Shown here in pieces: positions 1 to 8,964 of a stretch of 26,393 nt of DNA (positions are counted from its first letter, which is position 1; the number at the start of each line of letters is the position of its first letter). Origin of the DNA: an uncultured Eubacteriales bacterium. GTDB taxonomy: Bacteria; Bacillota_A; Clostridia; Peptostreptococcales; Anaerovoracaceae. The notes below the pieces were generated by a model. That model searched no databases, had not been told where the DNA came from, and saw only the letters and a program-made list of their open reading frames with translations. The stretch lies in assembly GCA_902774195.1 (NCBI GenBank), contig CACYHM010000003.1:1-26393 (forward strand), read 5' to 3'. A program made the translations under genes and the position numbers.

Positions 1-2240
1 TCCTCGGACGGCATGTCGAACAACGGAGCGTACTTTTCAATGAAAAGGCCGCTGAACTCGTTGTGATATGTCCTGACGAAGTCGGCCCTGGTATCGTCCG
101 GGTGATCTTTGAAGTACTGCTCAGCTCCGAGAACGTCCTTGAATTCCTCGTAGTCCTTTTCGCTTATGCCCATGCCCACATCGTGCAGGTAGCCTGCCAT
201 CAGCAGCACGTAGATGTCGCTCTTGCTGAGCATATCCACCTGCTCGGTGCCCACAAGGCGGTTGCACGAATCTATGACCGTAAGGCTGTGAAGCTCGGAG
301 TGATCGGTATACTCAGGGAAGAGCAGCCTGAATTTGGTAAGGATGCGCTGGCTGACGAACGCCGTATCCATGAACCTGCGGTGCAGATCCGGATCGAGCT
401 CGCGCAGACGCCTTTCGAGCATGTAATCCGTGCGCAGCTCGGTCACGAGGTCCGTTTCCTTTATCAGTATGGTAAGGACGTTGAGCCCCAGCAGATTCTG
501 GTAGCTTACATCATCGGCTATCTTGTATACCATCCTGATGCCGATGTTGTCGAAGCGATCCTCATCTGAAACGAGATTTGAGTATTCTTCCGGATCGAAC
601 GGGATGCAGTCATCCTTGAGTCTCAGCATCACCATGTCCTTCAGATATACGACTCTCGCGTTGAGGGAATGCGTCTTGCTGTCGTGCGTGAAGCCGTGGT
701 TTATGACATTGGCGGCCATCTCTTCGAGGCAGAGTGCCGAGTAGTATGCGGTCTTGTCCTCCATGTCATGGGCCCTGCAGAATTCGTGGATGACCTCCGA
801 TGATTTCGATACTTCATCAAGATCGTTCAGAGTCAGATCGAGGCTGTCTTCTTCGGCCACGCCGAAATCAGGTCTGAGCAGCATCCATTCGTCCAGGTTG
901 CGCGGCATGCGCCTCCAGTATATGAGTTCGTATACCGGCAGGGTCAGGATGGTCAGTATCATGCCGATCGGATTGGCGAGCCAGACGCCCAGAGCTCCGA
1001 GAACAGGAGCGAGCAGGACCGAAGGCACTACCATCGAGATGAAGCCGTCGAATACAGACAGTACGTTTACGTACATGTTGTGGCCCGTCGCCTGCATGTA
1101 GTTGGTGTTCACCTGACATATGAGTATCAGCGGTATGCAGAATGCGAATATCCTGAAGAGCTGTACGGTCAGCTTGAATACGTTGGATGCGCTGTCCGTG
1201 AAGAAGAAGCCCGAGATGACAGGCGATACGATAAAGGTGAATACGCCTATGAGGCAGGCGATCACCATGCTCTTTGTAAACGCGATCTTCAGGACCTTCT
1301 TCATCGAGGTCTTGTCTTCTTCGCCGTAGAAGACGCTTGTCAGCATGCGCACGACGGTGCCGTTACCTATGCAGAAAGCCATGAAGAGGCCCGAGATCAT
1401 GTTGAACGCCGAGAGGGCAGAGAGCCCGTCATTCCCTGAGCAGCCCAGAAGTATGCGGTTTATCACTATCGTTCTGAATGAGAGGCACAGTATGAGAAGC
1501 GCACCCGGGAATCCTATCTTCACAATGCCCGGCAGCTCGCTCCAGTCGATGTTTTTGCGGCTGTAGCGCAGCTGCGCCTTTGACGAGAAATAGTAAGGGA
1601 TGAGAATGACGAAGTATACCCAGTTGCTGATGCTGGTCGCAAGCGCGAGCCCGGATATCCCCATGCCGAACACTGCTACGAACAGGATGTCGAGTGCAAC
1701 GTTGGCCACTATCAGTCCTGCGACTCCGACGTAGCCTCTCTTCTCCTGGCGCTCCATCTGGAGGAAGGACGAGAGCTGCTGGGCCAGCATCATAGGGATG
1801 ATGCCTATCGCATAGCCCCTGATATATGAAACAAGAGCCGGCTTGAGTTCATCTGTGGCTCCGAGGATCGAGGCTATCGGTCCCGGTATCAGAAAGCTTA
1901 TACCGGTAATGACAGCTGCTATGATGAAAGTGGTCGTGAGGTTCAGGGAGAAGACGCCCTGCGTCTTTTTGAGATCTCCTCTGCCCATGTAGCGCCCGCA
2001 GAGAACGGCTGTGCCTCCGAGCATCACCGCTCCGGCAGCGCTGGTTATGTTGACCATCGAATAATAAAGTCCGATGACGCCGACGGTCGAAGAATCGATA
2101 AAGCGTCCGGCCATGACTCCGTTCACGATCGAGGTTATATACCCCATTGCGAATATGAGGATCTGTACCGGAAGCATACTGTAGAACAGTTTGCTGATAA
2201 GTCTGTCGCCGTGATCATGCAAGCTTGTGGCCGCTTTCAT
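1..2240 (-). CDS. MATE family transporter fused to RsbW-like ATPase and HD domains (3' end outside window)
   Basis: My own reverse-strand reading gives 746 codons without a stop from ATG (complement 2238-2240) to the window edge, so the C-terminus is missing. Residues ~1-450 form a polytopic MATE-type membrane domain (12 helices expected). An RsbW/SpoIIAB-like GHKL ATPase domain follows, with an intact N-box LCLEEMAANVINHGF (Glu507, Asn511) and a later DNIGIRMVYKIADD glycine-box-like segment. The C-terminus carries an HD-type motif: His651 in ELHS and His686-Asp687 in YLHDVGMG, resembling HD phosphohydrolases. The purine-rich GGGGGA six bases before ATG can serve as ribosome binding site. It is transcribed divergently from the GT2-GH3 operon, whose two MATE genes share the MATE-plus-RsbW-like architecture but lack the HD part. 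Inference: a transporter or sensor whose cytoplasmic domains relay a signal. The domain order is clear; substrate and partner are unknown. Confidence 0.85.
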   Translation of the reverse strand, partial: MKAATSLHDHGDRLISKLFYSMLPVQILIFAMGYITSIVNGVMAGRFIDSSTVGVIGLYYSMVNITSAAGAVMLGGTAVLCGRYMGRGDLKKTQGVFSLNLTTTFIIAAVITGISFLIPGPIASILGATDELKPALVSYIRGYAIGIIPMMLAQQLSSFLQMERQEKRGYVGVAGLIVANVALDILFVAVFGMGISGLALATSISNWVYFVILIPYYFSSKAQLRYSRKNIDWSELPGIVKIGFPGALLILCLSFRTIVINRILLGCSGNDGLSALSAFNMISGLFMAFCIGNGTVVRMLTSVFYGEEDKTSMKKVLKIAFTKSMVIACLIGVFTFIVSPVISGFFFTDSASNVFKLTVQLFRIFAFCIPLILICQVNTNYMQATGHNMYVNVLSVFDGFISMVVPSVLLAPVLGALGVWLANPIGMILTILTLPVYELIYWRRMPRNLDEWMLLRPDFGVAEEDSLDLTLNDLDEVSKSSEVIHEFCRAHDMEDKTAYYSALCLEEMAANVINHGFTHDSKTHSLNARVVYLKDMVMLRLKDDCIPFDPEEYSNLVSDEDRFDNIGIRMVYKIADDVSYQNLLGLNVLTILIKETDLVTELRTDYMLERRLRELDPDLHRRFMDTAFVSQRILTKFRLLFPEYTDHSELHSLTVIDSCNRLVGTEQVDMLSKSDIYVLLMAGYLHDVGMGISEKDYEEFKDVLGAEQYFKDHPDDTRADFVRTYHNEFSGLFIEKYAPLFDMPSE

Positions 2241-2280
2241 TGATAGTCCCCCGCTCCTGATTATGTATGCATAAATATCC

Positions 2281-2309
2281 TTACTACATAATACAATATT
2301 TGGTATACT
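2281..2309 (+). promoter_or_regulatory. Candidate sigma-A type promoter for the GT2-GH3 operon
   Basis: TTACTA (2281-2286) and TATACT (2304-2309) are separated by 17 bases, matching the housekeeping consensus at 4/6 and 5/6. The GT2-GH3 ATG lies 25 bases past the -10, with an AGGGAG ribosome binding site at 2324-2329. The elements overlap the leftward -10, so the two divergent promoters could interfere or share a regulator. Confidence 0.5.
2288..2293 (-). promoter_or_regulatory. Candidate -10 element for the leftward MATE-RsbW-HD gene
   Basis: On the minus strand this reads TATTAT (5/6 match to TATAAT), about 48 bases before the ATG. The best -35 at 18-base spacing is only TTCAAT (complement 2312-2317), so the promoter is weakly supported. 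The AT-rich gap must nevertheless serve both divergent genes. Confidence 0.35.
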
Positions 2310-2334
2310 TTATTGAAGAAAAAAGGGAGAAAAA

Positions 2335-5001
2335 ATGGGAAAAGAACGCCTTATATCCATTGTTACTCCGTCGCATGATACCTCTGACGATCTTTTCAGG
2401 GCGGCCTTTGATTCAGTAACGGCGCAGACTCTGGACGAGTCGGAGATAGAATGGGTCATAGTGGTGCATAATTCATCGCCTGAGCACCTTTCCTTCGTGA
2501 AGGGCCTCTGCGAGGGGCACCCTGGTTTTCGTGTGTTCGAACTGAACAATGACAAGCATACGGCTTCGAGCCCGAGGAACTACGCTCTCACGAAGGTGAG
2601 CGGCAGATATGTGACCTTTCTCGATGCGGACGACAGACTGACGCCTGAATGCCTTGCGACCATAGTCAGCGGCATGGATGAGGCCGGAGCCCAGGTCGGC
2701 AAGTATCGTTCCGAAAAGCTCGAAGAGGATTCCTCGGTGATGGAGTTCATGGACAACCGCGTGCGCTTCGATCAGACGAAGTCTCTGATCTGTCTTCATA
2801 ACGACGACCCGGATGTGCGCAAGCTGATGACCATGGCAAACATGATGATGAACAGCCAGGTGATAGAGAGGTCGTTCATAGAGCGCTGCGATCTGCGCTT
2901 CAGCGAGGAAGTCCGCATATACGAGGACGTGATGTTCAATATGGAATGCCTGTCCCGCGCGGATACCATAGCGGTGTTCCCTCAGCTGATCGGTTACATT
3001 TACTACATGCACAGCGGCTCTACGATGCAGGAACTCAAAGCGCCGGCTCCCGAAAAGATACTCGATACATGCCGCGACATAGAAAAGCAGCTGAAGCTCG
3101 GGGTCGAAGCCGGACTTTACATGCGCTATCTCTTCTTCGGACATATGAAGCAGATCGCCGACATGATAACCGCTTCGGAAAAGGAATATGGTTTTCCCGA
3201 TGAGATACGCTGCGAGATAAGAGACATGATGAGCCCGTATTTCGATCTGATAGAACCTCCTGATCCGGACAGGAAATTCCTCAGCAGGGAGGAGATCGAC
3301 GGCATCATATCGTATGTCAGGGAAACGATAGACGGACCTGCAGAGGCTCACGCCGGGAAACCTGCCGGGGATACCCTGGAGGTCCTTGTGGACATACTGC
3401 GCTCGGCCGAAGGATCCGAGATAGGAGAGAACTGGGGCTTTGACCGCATAAGATCGCATGAAGCCTATGAAAGCGAGATCCCGGTAAATACATATGACAC
3501 ATTCTCGCCGATGATAGACCTGATGAGACGCATCGGCGAGTCGGACATACTTTTCTGCGAGCCTGACGCAGGGTACGCTGTCACTACCGGAACGATGAAC
3601 ACACCGAGATGGATACCCTACACCGAAAGGGCCCTCGGGAAGTTCACGGACATGTACCGCGATATCCTTGCGAACAGAGGCGGTGAAGACGGGAGCTGCT
3701 TCCTGATCGCCGGCAGCGTGAGAGGAGACAGGCAGCTCGCCGACGGGACCTACCCCGATTCGATAACCGGGGCAGTCCTTCAGAAAATGAGAAAAGAACT
3801 CAGCTATGATTCCCACAGAAGCGGCGAAACGGAAGGCATCAGGCTCACCGGACCCGAAGAACTGTATTTTCTCAAAGCGCCTGCCGACCAGAGATATCTG
3901 GGGCTTCTGTTCGCTCTGCTCGACAGAGATGTGTCTATGATCGCGGCTCCGTTCACATGGACACTGCTCTGCAGCTTCATATATCTCGAGCGCAATCATG
4001 AAAAACTGACGCGCGACATCGAACAGGGGACGCTGGACGGAGCATCGTGGCTCAGCAGCGAAGAAAAGAGACGCTACCGCGCACTCTTTGACGCTGATCC
4101 CGAAAGGGCGGAGGAGCTGCGCGGCATATTCGAAAAAGGCTTTGATGAGCCTGTGATACCGAGGATATGGCCGAAATGCCGACGCGTAACGGCCGGCGGA
4201 TCGGCGGATTTTCTGATCTATAAGCGCCATCTCATGCGTTACACCGGCTCTGTCCAGGTTTCGGACGGAGCTCACGCCGCATCTGAAGCGATCATAGGCA
4301 GAGAATGCGGGGACGGGCTGTTCCGTCTCGAATATGGAGAAAGCTATTTTGAGTTCATCCCTGAAGACCGTGAAGAAGGGAGTCAGAATGCGCTGGTCGC
4401 TGAAGAACTCGAGGAGGGGCGTTATTACGATGTGATCCTGACCAACAGGTCAGGCCTGTACAGATATGACCTCCGCGATGTGATAAAGGTCGAACGGATG
4501 GAGGATGGCACCCCTGTCTACAGCCTTGCCGGAAGGAGTTTCGGGATGCTGACTATACCGGCCCGGAACGGCGGGACGGTACGCATCAGGCCTGCTGATA
4601 TGGCTGAACTCATGTTCCGGCTGGGAGAGCGTTTCCGTGTCACCATAGCTGATTACTGTGTGAAATGGGATGAAGATGACCGGCGTATCGTGATCTACGC
4701 AGAACCCGCGGACGAAAGCGGTATGAACAGACTGATGGAAGTGCCGAAGAGCGGATTCGAAAGCGCTGCCGAAGAGATGCTTCGCGATATCGTGCCCGGA
4801 TACGGGCGGTCCGTGGACGAGGGCGCGGCGCAGCCACTTGCGGCGAGGATGCTGCAGCCCGAGACCCAGCTTGCATACTGCGACAAGCGCATGTATCTGA
4901 AGCAGGTCATGCCGGCTCAGATAAAGCCGGTGCGCATACTGGATACGGACCCTGCGGCGCAGAGATTTTTTGAAAACTTCGTCATAGAAGACTGGAAGTA
5001 A
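2335..5001 (+). CDS. Bifunctional GT2 glycosyltransferase / GH3-family acyl-acid amido synthetase
   Basis: This 888-residue protein joins two enzymes. Residues ~1-330 are a GT-A fold family 2 glycosyltransferase: start ISIVTPSHDTSDDL, metal-binding FLDADD (Asp97, Asp99, Asp100) and an acceptor-side ED (Glu197, Asp198, in YEDVMFN). The usual VDDGS nucleotide motif is replaced by VVHNSS, so donor use may be atypical. Residues ~345-885 match the GH3 auxin-responsive family of adenylate-forming acyl-amido synthetases: PVNTYDTFSPMID, the phosphate-binding VTTGTMNTPRWIP (416-428), YFEFIPED, and GLYRYDLRDV (707-716), whose Asp715 corresponds to the conserved ATP-contacting Asp. GH3 enzymes activate a carboxylic acid with ATP and join it to an amine, often an amino acid. 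It is the first gene of the rightward operon, preceded by AGGGAG. Inference: one protein glycosylates and amidates a small molecule or lipid precursor. Domain assignment is firm; substrates are unknown. Confidence 0.87.
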   Translation: MGKERLISIVTPSHDTSDDLFRAAFDSVTAQTLDESEIEWVIVVHNSSPEHLSFVKGLCEGHPGFRVFELNNDKHTASSPRNYALTKVSGRYVTFLDADDRLTPECLATIVSGMDEAGAQVGKYRSEKLEEDSSVMEFMDNRVRFDQTKSLICLHNDDPDVRKLMTMANMMMNSQVIERSFIERCDLRFSEEVRIYEDVMFNMECLSRADTIAVFPQLIGYIYYMHSGSTMQELKAPAPEKILDTCRDIEKQLKLGVEAGLYMRYLFFGHMKQIADMITASEKEYGFPDEIRCEIRDMMSPYFDLIEPPDPDRKFLSREEIDGIISYVRETIDGPAEAHAGKPAGDTLEVLVDILRSAEGSEIGENWGFDRIRSHEAYESEIPVNTYDTFSPMIDLMRRIGESDILFCEPDAGYAVTTGTMNTPRWIPYTERALGKFTDMYRDILANRGGEDGSCFLIAGSVRGDRQLADGTYPDSITGAVLQKMRKELSYDSHRSGETEGIRLTGPEELYFLKAPADQRYLGLLFALLDRDVSMIAAPFTWTLLCSFIYLERNHEKLTRDIEQGTLDGASWLSSEEKRRYRALFDADPERAEELRGIFEKGFDEPVIPRIWPKCRRVTAGGSADFLIYKRHLMRYTGSVQVSDGAHAASEAIIGRECGDGLFRLEYGESYFEFIPEDREEGSQNALVAEELEEGRYYDVILTNRSGLYRYDLRDVIKVERMEDGTPVYSLAGRSFGMLTIPARNGGTVRIRPADMAELMFRLGERFRVTIADYCVKWDEDDRRIVIYAEPADESGMNRLMEVPKSGFESAAEEMLRDIVPGYGRSVDEGAAQPLAARMLQPETQLAYCDKRMYLKQVMPAQIKPVRILDTDPAAQRFFENFVIEDWK

Positions 5002-5018
5002 AGGGTATATATCAGGGA

Positions 5019-6203
5019 ATGAAAGAAAACGGTAAATGCTGCCTTCTGATGGGCGTGTATTACATGATCATATGCATAGTATTCAGCTTTGCGGCATACT
5101 ATCTTTATCTGCAGGGATTTACTTCACGGCAGACAGGACTCATAATCTCGTCCTCGTGCGTGGTCGGCGCGTTCCTGCAGCCTGTTTCGGGAAGACTTGC
5201 CGACAGCGATCCGAAGTGGTCCTGGAAAAATCAGCTGCTTTTACTGAGCGCACTGGCTCTCGCTGTATCCATGCTCAGGATATTCATGGACGGACTCATC
5301 TGGGAGGGGGTATGCTATGCACTTCTGTTTGTGCTTGTTCTGGTGATGATGCCTCTTGTCAACTCGTCCTGCTTCTATTACAAGGACCGGGGGATCAGTG
5401 TCGACTACGGCGTAGTAAGAGGGGTAGGCTCGATCTCATACGCGGCGACATCGCTCCTGTTCGGGTGGCTGACTGCCATGAAAGGCCCGCAGGTGCTTGC
5501 TCTGTGTCTCGCAGTCCTGTTCGCGCTGCTGCTCGCGGCGGCATTTATTATGCCGCTGGCCGGCGGACCTCAGAACGTCAGGCCAGCTGAAATAAAGAAT
5601 GAGCAGAGTACGAAGAATTTCATATCAGCCTATCCGGCTGTCATACTGATGGCGGCAGGCATCACACTGGGCTGTGTGTTCCATAACATGGTCGCTACAT
5701 ACATGTTCGACATAATGAGGGAGGCCGGAGGGGATTCCGGCACCATGGGCACCGCGATCGCGATCGGCGGGGCCGTGGAGCTTCCGGCGCTTTTTCTCTA
5801 TACTCGCATAAAGGAAAAGAGCGGACTGTCTGCGGCTGCCCTCATATGCATCGGGTGTCTGATGTTCGTGGTCAAGGGAGTCCTGCTTGTCGCTGCGTCG
5901 GGCGTGGTGATGATATACTTTATACAGCTGCTCCAGGGCCCGTCATACGGGATCGTGACTGCGGCAAAGGCCGCATATGCCCATGAGACAACGGCGGCCG
6001 GGGACGAGACCACGGGTCAGGCCGTGATGAGCATGACCGATTCCTTCAGCATAGTCGCGGGCAGCATGATCGGAGGGTTCCTTCTGAGCGGCGGAAGCGC
6101 GGGCCGCATGCTTGTCGCAGGTACAGCGATGGCGGCTGCCGGTTTGATAATAACGATCATTGCCGCGAAAAAAGGCGGCATCGGAGGTTTGAAAAATGAG
6201 TGA
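5019..6203 (+). CDS. MFS transporter, MFS_1-like
   Basis: A 394-residue protein with about twelve hydrophobic helices spread over its whole length and no large soluble domain. The loop GRLADSDPKWSWKN after helix 2 (about residues 57-70) has the position and charge pattern of the MFS signature loop, and VRGVGSISYAATSLLFGWL resembles the nucleoside:H+ symporter / LacY-like MFS_1 group. It begins 17 bases after the GT2-GH3 stop, and its last 8 bases overlap the SDR start, so it is translationally coupled within the operon. The ribosome binding site is poor: AGGG is either 1 or 12 bases from the ATG. Likely role, inferred from context, is export of the operon's product or import of a precursor. 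Confidence 0.8.
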   Translation: MKENGKCCLLMGVYYMIICIVFSFAAYYLYLQGFTSRQTGLIISSSCVVGAFLQPVSGRLADSDPKWSWKNQLLLLSALALAVSMLRIFMDGLIWEGVCYALLFVLVLVMMPLVNSSCFYYKDRGISVDYGVVRGVGSISYAATSLLFGWLTAMKGPQVLALCLAVLFALLLAAAFIMPLAGGPQNVRPAEIKNEQSTKNFISAYPAVILMAAGITLGCVFHNMVATYMFDIMREAGGDSGTMGTAIAIGGAVELPALFLYTRIKEKSGLSAAALICIGCLMFVVKGVLLVAASGVVMIYFIQLLQGPSYGIVTAAKAAYAHETTAAGDETTGQAVMSMTDSFSIVAGSMIGGFLLSGGSAGRMLVAGTAMAAAGLIITIIAAKKGGIGGLKNE

Positions 6204-7068
6204 CAGAAAAAAAGCGATAGTTACAGGAGCCTCGATCGGCATGGGCAGGGGGATAGCCCTGGTCCTTGCGGAGGAGGGCTACGACATAGCGTTTTCTTAT
6301 TACGGAGACGATGAGCAGAGCCTGAAGTACGTCGAAAAGACAGTCTCAATGCTGAAAGAAAAAGGCGCTGAGAGCTGGCAGTTCAGCGCAGACCTGACAA
6401 AAAAGGGAGCTCCAAAGGAGTTCTTCGACAAGGCAACAGCGGCGCTCGGCGGACTCGATCTTCTGGTGAACAGCGCGGGCGTCAACATGCCGCTTCCTCT
6501 GCAGGAGCTTACAGAAGAGAACATAGATTACCTCTTCGCTCTCGACCAGAAGGCATATGTCATGCTTATGCATTATGCGGCGTGCTACATGATAGACAAC
6601 GGCATAAAAGGATGCATAGTCAACGTGAGTTCATCAAGAGGCGACAGAGCCTATCCGAACGCGGGCATATACTGCGGCATCAAGGCGGGACTCAACAGGA
6701 TGATCGAGGCCTTCGCCCTGGACGTAGCAGGATACGGCATCAGGATAAACAACGTTTCCCCGGGCGCGACCAGGGTCCGCACGAAGGAGGAACTGCTCGA
6801 CATCAAAAAAGGAGGGCCTACGGACTACTTCTGGGATGAGGCGTACATCGAGCATCCTGAAAAGGTCGAATCCGACTTCTGGGACAAGCTCGGACCGAAG
6901 ATCCCTCTCGGAAGGTGCGGAGAGGCCGAAGACATAGGAAGAGCCATAGCCTTCCTCGCTTCGGACAAGGCATCATATATCACAGGCATAACACTGAGGG
7001 TCGACGGAGGACTCGTGCTTCCGGGCATGCCTGAAGACCCGTATCTCGACGGAGTAAGCTGGAAATAA
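6196..7068 (+). CDS. Short-chain dehydrogenase/reductase (SDR), FabG-like
   Basis: This 290-residue classical SDR has every expected motif: the Rossmann TGASIGMGRG (residues 10-19), NSAG at 92-95 in place of NNAG, catalytic Ser146 and the YxxxK pair Tyr159/Lys163, then RINNVSPGATRV and the C-terminal SYITGITLRVDGG typical of 3-oxoacyl-ACP reductase-like enzymes. It performs NAD(P)(H)-dependent oxidation or reduction of a hydroxyl/ketone. About 25 extra residues lie between the catalytic core and the C-terminal motif (DYFWDEAYIEHPEKVES region) and probably form the substrate lid. The start overlaps the MFS gene by 8 bases and the MATE gene follows 12 bases after its stop. In context it likely tailors the carboxylic or glycosylated intermediate handled by the GT2-GH3 protein. 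The family call is firm; the substrate is unknown. Confidence 0.9.
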   Translation: MSDRKKAIVTGASIGMGRGIALVLAEEGYDIAFSYYGDDEQSLKYVEKTVSMLKEKGAESWQFSADLTKKGAPKEFFDKATAALGGLDLLVNSAGVNMPLPLQELTEENIDYLFALDQKAYVMLMHYAACYMIDNGIKGCIVNVSSSRGDRAYPNAGIYCGIKAGLNRMIEAFALDVAGYGIRINNVSPGATRVRTKEELLDIKKGGPTDYFWDEAYIEHPEKVESDFWDKLGPKIPLGRCGEAEDIGRAIAFLASDKASYITGITLRVDGGLVLPGMPEDPYLDGVSWK

Positions 7069-7080
7069 CAGGAAAGAACG

Positions 7081-8934
7081 ATGGAACAGAACAGAGAAAA
7101 AGGATTATTACGATTCAGAAGAAGCGGCGACCTTACGAGCCGTAAACTTGCCGAGTACATCCCGGCGATGCTGATAACCAATATTTCGGCCCTGCTGCTC
7201 ATTTCGGTCGACGGCATCGTTGCCGGAAACCTCGTAGGCAAAGAAGCGCTTTCAGCAGTCAATATCTTCTATCCGGTGACCGTCCTTGTGGGCGCCATAA
7301 CGATGCTGGTAGCGAGCGGGGTCTCGACCTGTCTTTCGACGGCGATGGGCAAAAATGACCACGCCGCGCTCGACCGCATCAAGGCCGCATCGGTACGCGT
7401 CACCATAGTCATGGCTGCGGCAGTCGCGATCGTCCAGATACCTGTCGTATGGCTGGTGGTAAGATCATACGGACTGTCCGAAGAGATGTACAGGATGACG
7501 ATGCAGTACGCGGTAGGCATCATGATATGCACGCCTCTCGGACTCATATCGACTGTCGGGACATATCAGCTGCAGATCGCAGGCAAGATGAAGATCCTGA
7601 TGGGGCTGTCCGTTATCGAAGGCCTGGCCAACCTCGGATTTGACCTGCTGTATACGGGGGCGTTCCACATGGGGATCGCGGGCACCGGATACGGAACTGC
7701 CACAGCGAATATCATCAGATGCACGCTTACTGTCCTGTACCTGTATCGCAAGACTGACATGCTCAGGAGCGATACGAAAAAGGTCGATCCCGCCGATGTG
7801 AAGAACATACTGGGTGTCGGCGTCCCTGATGCGTCTTACGCGCTGATCAACGCTTTACAGAGCTATCTGATCATGAAGATACTGCTCGCAGCATTCGGAA
7901 CGGACGGGGGCGTCATCAAGGGCGTTTGCACGCTCTGCTTCAGCATAACGAACGTTCTCATCAGCGGCATAACCGGGAGCATGCGGCCTCTTATGGGCCT
8001 CTATGCCGGTGCTGATGACAAGGTCGGGCTCCGCATACTGATGAAACAGGGATCGGTGCTCAATTTCATAAGCGCGGGACTGGCCACTCTGGTGATAGAG
8101 CTCAGACCGCAGTGGTTCTATGCCATAAACGGCGTGGATAACATACCTGAGAACGGGCTGCTGTGCGTCAGGCTGTTCGCACTGTTCTTCATACTAAAGG
8201 GCGTTGATTTTCTGCTCAGGATGTATCTGAACAACAGGAAGGATTCGAAGTATGCAACTATGCTCACCGTAGTGGGCAACGCGACACTGCCGCTGTTCGC
8301 CTTCATGCTGTGGAAGATCGCTCCGGCCCCGTACATCTTCCTTTCATATCTCGCTACTGAGATCGTGGTGTTCGTGATGTCGTATGTCAGATACCGCGGC
8401 TGGCTCGAAAAAGACAGAAAAGAGATCGAAGAGAACGATCACGATATCGTGCTGTACATGACCGTGCATCCGGAAGAGGCCGTTGAAGCATCAAGAGAGC
8501 TCAGAAGCTATGCGGAGGAGCACGGGATAAGCAAGAGGATCGCGTACCGCGCTGCGCTCTGCATGGAGGAGATGGTCGCATACGCAAGGGCGGCGGAGGC
8601 CATAGACCCGATAATGAAGCTGATCGAAGAAAGCGAAGCTGAAAAGAAATTCGCTGCTGTCGCGACCATGGGAGGAACGGCCCCGTGGGCGGAAAAAGTG
8701 ATGAAGGAAATAGCCGACAAGCTGAGCGTCGAGGTCATAGTGAGGTTCAAAGGCGAACACGAGGCCATATTCATCGAGCTGGATGACGGCAGGTGCATCG
8801 CGCTTGACAAGAGCGATATCTCGCGCAAGCTCATCACCGACAACTACGAGCTGCTCAGGAAACTTGCGAAGAACGTCGAATACCAGTACATACTGAACAT
8901 GAACTACACGAGGTTCACATTCAGCGAGAACTGA
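7081..8934 (+). CDS. MATE family transporter with degenerate RsbW-like C-terminal domain (paralogue A)
   Basis: 617 residues. The first ~450 are a MATE-type polytopic domain (PAMLITNISALLLISVDG and later helices); MATE proteins exchange cations or protons for drugs or metabolites. The remaining ~165 residues are soluble and align by eye with the RsbW-like part of the leftward gene: NMTV-like start (LYMTVHPEEAVEASRELRSY), the N-box region ALCMEEMVAYARA (Glu497), a DDGRCIALD glycine-box-like stretch and the terminal EYQYILNMNYTRFTF. The Mg-binding Asn of the N-box is Tyr501 here, so ATP hydrolysis is doubtful. The ribosome binding site AGGAAAG precedes the ATG. It is a close paralogue of the gene at 10327-12126, which has the same Tyr at the same residue number. 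Likely an operon transporter with a non-catalytic protein-binding tail (inference). Confidence 0.85.
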   Translation: MEQNREKGLLRFRRSGDLTSRKLAEYIPAMLITNISALLLISVDGIVAGNLVGKEALSAVNIFYPVTVLVGAITMLVASGVSTCLSTAMGKNDHAALDRIKAASVRVTIVMAAAVAIVQIPVVWLVVRSYGLSEEMYRMTMQYAVGIMICTPLGLISTVGTYQLQIAGKMKILMGLSVIEGLANLGFDLLYTGAFHMGIAGTGYGTATANIIRCTLTVLYLYRKTDMLRSDTKKVDPADVKNILGVGVPDASYALINALQSYLIMKILLAAFGTDGGVIKGVCTLCFSITNVLISGITGSMRPLMGLYAGADDKVGLRILMKQGSVLNFISAGLATLVIELRPQWFYAINGVDNIPENGLLCVRLFALFFILKGVDFLLRMYLNNRKDSKYATMLTVVGNATLPLFAFMLWKIAPAPYIFLSYLATEIVVFVMSYVRYRGWLEKDRKEIEENDHDIVLYMTVHPEEAVEASRELRSYAEEHGISKRIAYRAALCMEEMVAYARAAEAIDPIMKLIEESEAEKKFAAVATMGGTAPWAEKVMKEIADKLSVEVIVRFKGEHEAIFIELDDGRCIALDKSDISRKLITDNYELLRKLAKNVEYQYILNMNYTRFTFSEN

Positions 8935-8952
8935 TACGGAACAAGCCTGACG

Positions 8953-8960
8953 AAGGAGGG
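8953..8960 (+). promoter_or_regulatory. Ribosome binding site that fixes a TTG start
   Basis: AAGGAGGG sits four bases before TTG at 8965 and is the strongest Shine-Dalgarno sequence in this operon. The frame has no ATG or GTG before the conserved LSFIIPAYN motif, so TTG is the start. Confidence 0.75.
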
Positions 8961-8964
8961 TAAA

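Noticed and set aside
2473..4275. 600-codon open frame on the minus strand inside the GT2-GH3 gene
   Set aside because: It has a His/Arg/Tyr-rich translation with no motif and lies opposite a frame full of GT2 and GH3 motifs; it is a shadow of codon bias.
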